The translations under genes were made by a program, and so were the position numbers. From positions 4,774,107 through 4,838,106 of the forward strand of contig RPFO01000065.1 in the NCBI GenBank assembly GCA_009746045.1: a DNA stretch of 64,000 nucleotides, given 5' to 3'. A model generated the notes under the pieces. It was not told the origin of the DNA. It did no database searches and saw only the letters and a list, made by a program, of their open reading frames with translations. Position 1 is the first letter of the stretch. The number at the start of each line of letters is the position of its first letter. This stretch comes from Mesostigma viride (taxonomy: Eukaryota > Streptophyta > Mesostigmatophyceae > Mesostigmatales > Mesostigmataceae). Below are positions 12,244-22,335 of the stretch, in pieces.

Positions 12244-12962
12244 ATCCGCGTTTCCTCAACCTCTTTTTCAGGATCATATATACTCATCGTTCCTGCATTT
12301 TCCTCTTCCACGCAGGTTGTGGCTTTTTTGAAAGCCACGAATGTACCCGGGGATGGGACGCTTCGGCTGCCTCAATGCCTACGTACATTCAATACGATGT
12401 CCCCCTCTCACCTTCCTCCATCATTCCGCTCACATTGCAAGTGCTACGTGTCTGTGTTTTGTTCTTTTTCTTTTTCTTGTTTGTTTTGCTGTTCTTGTCC
12501 TTTTTCTTTTACTCTTACTGAGGGAGCTAGGCTGCATGGGCTGCGCGCTGTGTGTGCTCCTCTCGTGTTTTTCTGTGGGCACTTGAGAGACTAACCAAGG
12601 ATCGGGCCCCCCACACGGCAATATCAGCCTTTGCTTTTGTTTACCCTCCCATATCTCTTTACAAACGCCAAAAAAACACAAAGGCAGGAGCACAGTGACT
12701 CGATCATCTGGAACATGAAGAAGGGAAATCTTTTCGTTACAGGAAAGAGGTGTCAAGCATGACAATTGGAAGGCCCCCCCACTGGGAATCCACATGTTCC
12801 GAGTCCGTTCAGCTGTGTTGTTAGCCACATCCTGCCCCGGGGAGATGCATCATGGACCACCGCTATCGCGTAACGGGTGTTACGCAGTGAATATTGACTT
12901 ACCTCAATATGCTCCGCTCTGATTCTGTTTGATGTCTTAGCTCTCAGTGCATCTGAATCATC

Positions 12963-14600
12963 ATGAAACAACTTATGACTTTCTGCATGGCATGCTCTTA
13001 TACCCTCCACAGAATACGGCAATCAAGTGGCATTGATTACCGGAAGTACACTGCTATTTCTCGGCAGTTCCCCTATCGTATCTCCTCAAAGGCATGGCGG
13101 AAGCGTTGTCGCATCAACACGCGCCATAACCATCACTGCAAGGATGACCATACTCTACGTCGCCTCCGGCGCTTACAGCGCACACATTTGTCGCTTACCA
13201 ACTCCACTCGCCCACACCCCGAAAGCACTCGTTGCGCCATTTATGCCATTTACAACCGCAGGTACCCTCATGGCGTATCTACGTTGGCCAGACGCAACGG
13301 GATGCCTGGACGCGTTTTCAGGAACATGTCCGAGCGGCACGCCGCCTTCATATTGGCCGCCCTGCCACCAACGATCGACGACACCCCCCTACATGGCGCC
13401 ATGGCCCAATACGGGTGGTGGGATTGGCGAGTCGTACCCTTGGAACATGTCCCCGGCACCTTTACCGGCGCAGCTTTTCGCAAAGCCGCAGGGCATCGGG
13501 AAACGTTTTGGAAACGAATGTTACATGCATTTCTGCCCCACGGTTTTTGCATTGAAGGCAAGAGCTTCAAAGCTCGGTCTCGCCGCCGCCCGCCTCCCCC
13601 CCGTCCCCGCCCTCTTATGTTCATCCGTGCCTGGCGTCTGAAGCACAATCTCCACCCATATCGCCCCTATCCCCCCAGAGTCACCCCTGCCCCTCCACCT
13701 TCCATGCACACATGTGTCCACCGATCCTTCCCTTTACTCCACCAGTCTCCGCTGCTTACGTCACATGTCTCGGCTTATGCAACGCGGCAACTTTCATGCA
13801 TCCTATCTCGAAGCCTGCAGCTTGAAGAAGCTTACCAGCTTACACATTGCCGTCGGGTCGTGCTCCCCAGCTGATCTGCAAGTCCCCCGCTCCCATGCCA
13901 CTAGTCTGCGAGGCCTTCTCTCACGTATCATTCGGCACCGTGTCAATGGGAATGCAGATGCACTGCGTCCGCGCCGTTTACTGATCTCACCTTTCATTCA
14001 TGCTGCGATGGATGAGCTGTGTCTGCCACACATTCTGCATTTGCCGCAAGTGCAGGCTGCGATGCCGCTCGTGGTGCGCAACACTTTCGGCACTCCCATT
14101 GCCGCCTGGCATTACTCTCCCACCTTGGGACAAATGGTTTTCAGCAACGGGCAGGTCAGCCGCGATACAACGCCCACCGAGCTGGCCACCATCTTGGCAG
14201 GGCCCTGCCCCTGCCAACAACAACGGTATTTCAATTAAGTACCTTGATCCCACCTCACAGCACGTCATGACCGCTGACCTAAGCATTCTGCCGAGCCACA
14301 CGCTTGTAGACCTTTTTGCCAAAGGCACCAAGTTTCGGCCGTGGGTCCAGCGCACGTGTGCCAAAGAGGTGAATGCAATGCTCTCAACATCACTGCGCAA
14401 ATTCTGCAAGGCCATGTGCACGGACCTACAGCTTGCTCCCCTTGCCATGGAACCGTGGTTTCGCGCCGTCGTTCACGAATGCAATGCACGTCTCACCAGG
14501 CTTGATTTCCGTCTCCGGCAGGTCCACCGCACCACCTGGCTGAACACCACAGATAAAGCACTTCTTGACCACTTCAAGCAGGACTTTAGGGTGTCCCACG
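12963..14600 (+). pseudogene. Penelope-like element fragment with N-terminal GIY-YIG
   Basis: A GIY-YIG nuclease is visible as CAIYAIYNRR (about 13229) and, in another frame, IYVGQTQRDAWTRFQEH (about 13277-13327). Further on, HVMTADLSILPSHTLVDLF and AKGTKFRPW (about 14263-14340) resemble the conserved segment found upstream of RT in Penelope-like elements. GIY-YIG before the RT part is the permuted order described for the Chlamys group of the green lineage. The RT domain itself is absent, since similarity stops near 14600. Several frame changes make it a dead 5' fragment. It might also be a related GIY-YIG protein, but the second motif argues for a PLE. Confidence 0.6.
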
Positions 14601-14973
14601 CGGAATGGGGTAGATTTTTGCAAGAAAAAAACGCTAATTTCAATCGTCCGAAAACCGGACATTGCGCCGAAATTCTTGCCGAAAATTTGGCAACCGAGCG
14701 AATTTTTCGCCAAACGGACTTTGCGCCGAAATTTTTTGTCTGCCGTGCTTCGAACTCAACCGACTCCTGCTGTTGCGTGCACTTTGTCCGATGCCTGCAG
14801 GCCACGCACGAATTTTGCGACCGAAATATGACGACTAGACAAGTTTAGCGACGACCTACATCGATCTATTGCCACTTTTGAAGTCCTTGGCCTGCTAGCA
14901 GCTTTTGATTATCAATGCCGGGAACAAAATTGCCGAAACTTTTTATTGAATCAGTATATATATGTGCACATGT

Positions 14974-15002
14974 CCGTAATTTTATCATTCTCAATGAATA
15001 TA
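14974..15002 (+). repeat. Stub of a LINE 3' end
   Basis: About 29 bp including ATCATTCTCAATGAATATA match the 3' terminus of the LINE at 36478-36507 with about two differences. No LINE body precedes it, so it would be an extremely 5'-truncated insertion. Confidence 0.4.
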
Positions 15003-15044
15003 AATATGTGCACATAAAGTCGACATTGTCGAGTATTTGACAAC

Positions 15045-15662
15045 TTAGGCATTGCGCCTATAGAAAAAGGTGCCCCATCCGTCGATGTCAAAATCGCCGA
15101 AGGAGTACACTCCCTGGTACAGGTCTCCCCTGTAGTTGGGAGGCTCGCCTGTATACATTTTGGTGTTCCACTTGGCCCCGCCGTTCTCCGCAGCAGCCAG
15201 GAACTCCTGCTGGGCCTCAGCCCTCAGGCGCATCATTGATACATTGGGAGAGCCCGGAATTTCCGTGCTCTCCACCACCACTCTCGCCTGATTGTCAGGC
15301 ACGCATTGGTAAGCAGGGTTCAGATCTGAATCGGGTGGCACCAGATCGATCATGCCATTGCCGAACGCAATGACACCTGCACCCCACTGTGCAGAAGGTC
15401 CGAGCAACTCTACATCAATTCTGATGTTTGCAGCGTGCTCATTTTTGTCGACCATCACATAGGTATGCTGAGAACCGAAAATATCGCTCTGCTCCATTTG
15501 TGACAGTGTTAAATTTCGGCAAGCTTGGCTGCTTGCAATCGACAGGAAATTGGTGACCCCGACAGCCAGACGCGCAAGGGTTATCACTGCAGGTAGAACC
15601 CAAAATTTGTCGATAAGGAGTAATGGAAGGGCACGACCACCAGTCACTACTATTCGCTTCAC
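15045..15662 (-). CDS. Unknown 205-residue protein with N-terminal membrane anchor
   Basis: An uninterrupted frame from MKRIVVTGG to FFYRRNA. Residues about 8-35 are strongly hydrophobic (ALPLLLIDKFWVLPAVITLA), suggesting a signal anchor. The remainder is soluble, with mixed charge and a C-terminal aromatic-rich stretch (YSFGDFDIDGWGTFFYRR). I do not recognise the family. No intron or neighbouring partner is evident, and flanking DNA is AT-rich. It could be a small host gene or cargo of an unrecognised element. The start is the first Met of the frame and precedes the hydrophobic segment. Confidence 0.45.
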   Translation of the reverse strand: MKRIVVTGGRALPLLLIDKFWVLPAVITLARLAVGVTNFLSIASSQACRNLTLSQMEQSDIFGSQHTYVMVDKNEHAANIRIDVELLGPSAQWGAGVIAFGNGMIDLVPPDSDLNPAYQCVPDNQARVVVESTEIPGSPNVSMMRLRAEAQQEFLAAAENGGAKWNTKMYTGEPPNYRGDLYQGVYSFGDFDIDGWGTFFYRRNA

Positions 15663-15812
15663 CGGACACCTTTTTCAGCTTCCGGTTAAAATTCAGCAAG
15701 AGCAGCGGCGATTAGATACTAAATATTGCGTTATTGGTTCGTACCGTACCCAGACAAAAATTGTACTAGTGACGCAATTGTACTAGGCGGAATGACAACT
15801 GCGCCCGGCAAA

Positions 15813-16037
15813 TAAGTATTTATTGCTCCAACCCCACAAAAAACTTGTTCCGGAGCTGTTCGAAGCGAAGAGCACTGCAAGGGATCGGACCCGAGCCAGA
15901 TTTGAGTGCGGAACATGATGGCTGGCCTACCTCACTCCGAACATCAATGTGGACCCGGGTTCGAATCCTGTCAGACTGTGCTATTCGCTTCGAACAGTTC
16001 CGGAACGATTTTTTTTGTGGGGGTGGAGCAATAAATT
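15813..16037. mobile_element. Fold-back (MITE-like) element with tRNA-like B boxes
   Basis: About 60 bp at 15813-15877 (TTTATTGCTCCAACCCCAC ... GAAGCGAAGAGCAC) are the inverted copy of 15975-16037. The centre holds GGTTCGAATCC, a match to the pol III B-box consensus, and a related CCCGAGCC segment in inverse orientation. It may be a small inverted-repeat element built from a tRNA-derived unit. No protein is encoded. Confidence 0.55.
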
Positions 16038-16325
16038 CTCGACATTTGCAGAAACAAATGTCGAATAGATTGTGCAAAAAAATATCGAAATCCTTATCAT
16101 TATTTAAATATACAGCATAAAATTATGTTGCAGTAAAAAATAACTGTTAATTGAAGGCCGCAAAAAATTATCAACTACCCTTAAACTTGACCACAGAAAG
16201 ATCTCGAAAAATATATACAATATATGCGGGCACCTTTTTACACCCTACTGAAGCCCCACTCTAAAGATATAATACGAGCCGAAACTCGGGCGTCGTCTAC
16301 CCGCAGCGAGACCCCAATTTCTTGT
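16038..16325. other. AT-rich gap
   Basis: AT-rich sequence downstream of the transposase-like gene on the minus strand. No gene or repeat was seen. Confidence 0.5.
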
Positions 16326-16751
16326 TTAAGTCGGTGCCGGCCCCTCCGGGGCTTCATCCTTGATCACCAGCGTAGTAAGCCACTTGTCGAGCTCCTTGCT
16401 CATCCTGATGTCGGCACACATTCCGTCGCTGCGCACGCGTGCTTCTAGCCGGAGAGCCGGAGCGACGCAGAGATAGCAATTCACAAGCTCGGGCTGGCGT
16501 GACGGTGGCCAACCCTCATGCATGGTTGAGCGTGAAATGCAGGGGGTCATGCTTATCCCGCTTCCAAATCCGAACGGGAAGAATGCCGTTCCCGGCGAGG
16601 AACAGCTCCTTCTCCCGTCCGTTCCGGCCCTCGACCCACCTCTCGAAGTTCTCGTCTAACACGATCGGCCCGGCTTCGCTTACAACCTCAGCCAACCAGA
16701 ACGGGTGGATGGGATCGTGATCCGTGTCCTTGTCCGATGGAACTGCCACAT

Positions 16752-18612
16752 AGTACGTTGCCCTAGAGGCAACCAAGACACGGGTGGGTGGGTGGGGAGC
16801 AAAGAAAGAGGCCGACAAAACCAGCCAGAGCGGCTTTTAGTCGCAAAACCTCCCTTATCCCTAGCTAACTGACGTCATTAAACCCTTATGTTTAGTGGAT
16901 GCTAGTAAGACGCTAACCGTACAGACCGGGGGTAGAATATCCCGAATCTGCACGGCTAGTATTAAATAATGCGTAGGTTGTTCTTTTCAGGGGCACTGCA
17001 CCTCACGCCCCGTTCCGCCCGGGTATAATCAACCCAAGCGCGGAACGCACATTTTATTTAATTCATTTTTCAACCATGCACTATATTGCATCTACTAATC
17101 ACAAAAGCTCTAGCCAAACAGCTACGAGTAAACACTACGACCTATAAGCCGCTCATCCAGCGGCCTCTTGTTCCCGCATTCACGTATAGAAGAAACTCCG
17201 TTCAAAGAACCCCGATTCATGTCCCACGTAGCTCCCACAAAAACCAGCATCTTCATTAAAACAATAAGTGGAAGCATACATGTGACACTAATTGACATGC
17301 CCGGAGGCACGCCGTTCAAGGCCCTTCATGAAGTACGTTGCCCAATCACCCCCGCCCTGGCTTTCCCTTGAAGCCGCACTCCACCTTGCTCGTTGTCACA
17401 AGTGACCGCCCTGCCGCAAAACGGGAGCCCCCCCACATCGGGAGGCGTGTGCCCGGCGGCTGTGGATGCGTGGCCAGGCCCAAAAAGGCCCAGCGCATTT
17501 GCACTGCGATTGCGCACGGCCAGCCTATCATGACCCCTCTCGGGGCCCCGAGTCGGTACCGCTATGGCCGTCTCCCCATAGACCCGGGGTGCTTCGAGAA
17601 AAAACGTGGACCTAGCCCAGGCCCCGCCAGCCCGGATGCCCGAGGCCACAGCCCCAGGCACCTGGCTGAACGAGAGTCCGTTCAGCCAAGACCGCATTCC
17701 CCCCCGAGGTTTCTATGCGTGGGGAAAAAATTTCTAGCTTAGGCGCTTTTCCCATCGCCGTCCCCAGCCCCAACCACCCCCCCCTCGGCGGAAGGCAATT
17801 GCAAAGTTTGCTGGCCAGCAGCAATTTCCGAAGAAAAATCCGCAGGCCGCGGACCGAGACACGGGTCGCCAGTGCCAGCCATCCGGCTCCAACCCGGGGT
17901 GCAAGCATCTCCAGGTACGGAGCACCAGCTCGCGCACTGGGCCGACCAAGCGACAGTTGAGCACCTGTCACGGCATCCGGCCCACCAAAGACCCCAAGCT
18001 GGGGAAAAGGTGCGGACCGGAGGTAATCATTTTCTTTTCTTTTAGTTAACCGGGCGAGGAACTACGCCTGGCCGGTTAACAACTGGAAGTCTCACCACTG
18101 GCCAAGTGGCCAGTCACTGGTTGCACTGCAACCAGTGCTTTTGGGATTTTGCTCCGCAGCACCCATAGCTGCGGCTGCCGCCGCAACGACAACGAGCAAA
18201 GAAAGAGGCCGACAAAACCAGCCAGAGCGGCTTTTAGTCGCAAAACCTCCCTTATCCCTAGCTAACTGACGTCATTAAACCCTTATGTTTAGTGGATGCT
18301 AGTAAGACGCTAACCGTACAGACCGGGGGTAGAATATCCCGAATCTGCACGGCTAGTATTAAATAATGCGTAGGTTGTTCTTTTCAGGGGCACTGCACCT
18401 CACGCCCCGTTCCGCCCGGGTATAATCAACCCAAGCGCGGAACGCACATTTTATTTAATTCATTTTTCAACCATGCACTATATTGCATCTACTAATCACA
18501 AAAGCTCTAGCCAAACAGCTACGAGTAAACACTACGACCTATAAGCCGCTCATCCAGCGGCCTCTTGTTCCCGCATTCACGTATAGAAGAAACTCCGTTC
18601 AAAGAACCCCGA
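16752..18612 (-). mobile_element. Split-direct-repeat element, family 1, copy d
   Basis: On the minus strand A1 starts at 18612 (TCGGGGTTC), then comes the long spacer, B1 ending near 17216, A2 17215-16797 (419 bp), the C-rich spacer, and only the first 12 bp or so of B2 (GGGCAACGTACT). It lies in an exon of the transposase-like gene: the exon reads SLHDY on one side and VAVPSDKD on the other, and the two halves would rejoin cleanly. The copy is about 97% or more like the other family-1 copies by eye. Confidence 0.75.
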
Positions 18613-18938
18613 TAGTCGTGGAGGCTCATCTGCCGGCCCATCGCCTCCCGCTTGTCCTTCAGCTGCTCCCCCCGCGTCACCATGCGAACTGGAGGGTTGG
18701 GCTGGCTCGGTGGCAGCAAACGGACAGTTTTCATCGAGCTTCCTGCATCATTGAACTCGATGATAAACGACCACTCGCTTAGACATCCCTCAAACCGCCC
18801 AGCCAAACAGGGCGGACAGTAGCAGGAATAGCGCCTAATCATCAAAAGGCCAGGGTCGGACTTGTCCAGTCGCCACCAATGCGCCTGCTTGATGCCAGGC
18901 ACCTCCTCAACCTCCGCGCGTCGGCCGGACTCGACGTC

Positions 18939-19345
18939 CTGTCATCAAATAGTTAGGACAAAAAGAATACCGTTCAAGTTAGCAAAATTGACCAAAAACC
19001 AAGAAAACAGGGTATAGCTGCAGAGAGACCCCTTACAAAAAAAAAAATTAACGACAAGACATACAGTCATCAAAATTCGACACAGGGTATAGCTGCAGAG
19101 AGACCCCATTCGAATCATAATAACAACGTACGACAAGATATCAAGTGATCGAAATTCGACACAGGGTATAGCTGCAGAGAGACCCCTTCATACCGATAGA
19201 ACAAGCGAAATTTCATACCTAAAAGAAAAGCAACCCATTGACAGTATATAGGGTCTCTCTGCAGAGATACCTTTATTGGGTTTGAATTTTTGTAGAACAT
19301 CGGCAGTTGACGTCTTAAAACCTGAAATAACACAAAATTCCGTAC
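18939..19345 (-). other. Intron of the transposase-like gene with four palindromes
   Basis: Donor GTACGG at 19345 (after FFLLPP) and acceptor TTTGATGACAG before 18938 (DVESGRRAEVEEV). The palindromic 22-mers lie at 19011, 19085, 19164 and 19251, about 75-87 bp apart, each followed by similar AT-rich sequence. Confidence 0.6.
19011..19272. repeat. Cluster of four 22-bp palindromic repeats
   Basis: Three copies read GGGTATAGCTGC then AGAGAGACCCC, and one is in the opposite sense (GGGTCTCTCTGC). They are diverged members of the GGGTCTCGC-TGCA family found at 30058-30304, 48529-48921 and in the introns of the gene at 50.8-58.6 kb. Confidence 0.7.
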
Positions 19346-20729
19346 CGGGGGTAAAAGGAAGAAGTGGCGAGTGACGTTCTCGGCCCGCGCGCGGGCCGAC
19401 TCCCTGCTCGATGTCTTGCCGCCCTGCCAGTTCTGGTTCAAGTAGTAGGCGACTAGCTGGTGGGTCTCAAGTATGTGCTGGTTTTCGGGAATCCTCTGCA
19501 TTTCCCTCAAGACGCACTTGCACTTCGCTCCTTGACCATCCACCTCCCCCTTCCCATGCTGCTCCCCCATGTAGTGGAACTCAAAGGCCTGCAGGTCGGG
19601 ATCCCCCATGAGCAGACCGTTTATCTGGTTAATCACGTAGTAACCTGGACTTAAACTGCACCGCGCAGTTGTCCGAGCACATGTACAGGTTTCGCACCTC
19701 TACCCCTACTTCTACCCGCAGTGTTTCCAGAATCTTGCGAAGAGCGTATACGAGTGCGCGCTCGCCCCGCTTGATACTGGAATCCCCCAGGAAAAAGAAG
19801 ACGCGCTTTTCCAGCTCGCCGTTGAGCCGATAACGCACGATCATGGGCATCAGGATGTGGCTGCGCTTGTGGAAGTACTGCGACTGCAGTTGGACGTAGT
19901 TGCTGTTCTCGTAGTTCTCGGCCCAGTCGCCGTGCACGAGCACGCCGGTCCCCCTCTCTCAGATTCTTCTCCCAATCCTTGATTGTATCCGCCTGCGACC
20001 AGGCCGTAAAGCAGTGCACGGTGAACTTGTCCCACCTCTTAAGAATCTCGTCCCGCAGCTCTGACAGCTGGGGTGGACCTCATTTGGACTTGCTCGGGCC
20101 GCTTCACCTTCTTCGCCGCCCTACCATCGGTCTGGCCCTGTTTCGCAAAGGTCCGCAGACAGTTTCCATTTGCAATAAAATCGCATTTCGATCAGATAAC
20201 TGCAACTCACAAAGGGTACAAACGCTACAGCTATAGGTCACAAAAACAAAAAGTCAACAACATTTTAACGGAGAAATAAAATCGAAACCTACTCACCCTC
20301 TCCCCTCGGGTCACTGTCTGCTCCACCATCTCGAACTTGAACCAATTCAGAATCTCCGTGGAATTCTTGTCCCGATCACACTGCACCCAGTTATGGATGC
20401 CGCATGATTCCTCAGGACAGAACCCCTCCACACACGCCATCTTCAGTATGCGGTGAACCCTCTCCGTCCTCGGCACCCCATCTTCGTCCTCCACCAGCCT
20501 CTCAGAAATGTCGAGGTCTTCCAGGTCCCGTCCCCGCCATTCTGACATCTTCCCCCTCCCCCTCTTCCCCTTCCATCCCCCCGCCCATTCCGCCCCCTTC
20601 ACGCAGCCCGTTATCCCTGCCTTCAGCCTCGGCGGACACCGGGCAGTAAAAGTGCTTGATCCAGTCCGTCGTGTGAATGGCTTTCCACATTCCGCAAGTA
20701 CCGTCCGGCAGTCTGTACTTGGAGCATCC

Positions 20730-21373
20730 ATTTAGATGAACGCGGATCAGTGAGTTTCTGGTCTTCCCAAGATGTGATGAATGGAGCCATGGTTTCAACC
20801 AGCGTCTTTTAACCTTTACCACAGTTGCCTCACTACCCTGTGGTCACTAGCCTGAGGCGGCAGCACCCACGGACGGTGTTGGGAAAAGACGCTTGGCCAC
20901 TGCTGTGTCCGAGCCTTTCTAGGTCTCACCATTGCTGCCAGGCCTTGCACGCCTTGGCAGGTCCGCCACTGTCAATTTCCTTGGTTGCATCAATCCAGGA
21001 CGTCTGTCCTTCCATGAATGACAGTAACGCTCTGGATTTATCCGTCATGACAAGTACCCGTCCATCCCAGGCCTGCAGGACTGCCAGTCCTGAAGTCCTG
21101 TGACATTCTTGGTACCATCAACCAATATTGACCACAGTACCTCCTAGTGACAGTCGGTCCTGTGACACGTAACGTGTGATGGTTCACCCAACACTGCCAC
21201 GTGCCCTGTCCCTCACGTGTCCTTAGTCCTGGTACTGCTGTAGCGTCCGGCGGCATTACTTCGGGACTTGATAACTCTCAAGTTCCTTGTCCAAATGAGG
21301 CGTTTAGCACGGCGTTGGAAAGGCCACTTCAAGTATGATATGCTTAGCATATTGCATCACCAATATGCTAACT
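20730..21373 (-). repeat. 3' LTR of copia element B
   Basis: Direct copy of 28254-28897. In element orientation it starts AGTTAGCATATTGG and ends CATCTAAAT, an almost perfect AGTT/AA(C)T pair of ends. Confidence 0.92.
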
Positions 21374-22335
21374 CCAACCCTTTCTTGTTTTGGAGCTGCA
21401 AGCTTCACACCATGACCAACCCATTCCTTGCTGCCTTGTGAAATGGACACCTGGTTACCCTGGACTTATAATAAGCCTCATGAGCACCCCTTTTGCCACC
21501 TTAATGGTATCCTTCTTAGGGATCTATGGTTCAACCCTGCCATCTGATCATTAACTTGACCTGCAGGTCATCCCCAACCCTTTCTTTTGCAACTGTACCT
21601 TGGCTTGGGCTTAAAGGAGGATATTGAATATTCCTTAGGCAACATATCCTGGATATCTGAATGAGAGGCCCTGACTACAGGAAACGTATTACAGTGAGTT
21701 CCTGGTCTTCCCAGTTATCACTGGCGCCCGTTTCATGGCGCCCGCCCCGAGCGTTCCAGGCATCATCCATCCAAATGTTCACCAATGGAAACCACTTCAA
21801 CACCACTGTGCCACTGCTTGATGGGGAGCCCATGTCATCACTGGGTGTTAAAGCCCAGGAGTCATACATACCAGGCTGTGGCTCAACTAGGGAATCGAAC
21901 CCTACCCCAGAACCCCAGGTTAAACTTAACCTGGTCACATGACAGACAACAAGAGAGATTGGCATACAACATGATTATGTTTATTATAGAATATCCACCA
22001 AAACCAATGTTGAGTGTTCCCAGTGGACCAGCCTGCACCAGCAAGGCCCAACTGTCAGGTTACAACACCATAATATCCAAGGTTGTCACTTATTCACAGC
22101 TAAAGAAAACTAAACAAGAGAGATATATACAAACAACCTGGAAGAACTCTCAACATGGCCTGCCCTGTCATGGCCTAACTGCCCGAGGCCAAAGGCATCC
22201 CACTGTGCTAATCCTTTACAGGAAGAGCTTGCTCCTGTTGAGCCTTCTACCTGCTTGGTGACAGGTAGGCTACCTGTTGCCCTCCCCCCTGGGGACAACA
22301 GCACTGGTCAGCCACCAACTGGCAAAGGCTGGACT
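21374..22335 (-). other. 3' untranslated region of copia element B
   Basis: About 960 bp between the end of pol and the 3' LTR, without a convincing frame of its own. It ends at the LTR with a purine-rich tract. Confidence 0.6.

Noticed and set aside
17338-17742. Protein of 123-134 residues inside the split-repeat spacer (all family-1 copies)
   Set aside because: Open on both strands, no recognisable domain, composition effect most likely.
19011-19272. CRISPR-like array of short palindromic repeats at about 80-bp spacing
   Set aside because: Eukaryotic intron context, repeats diverged, spacers similar to each other, no cas genes.
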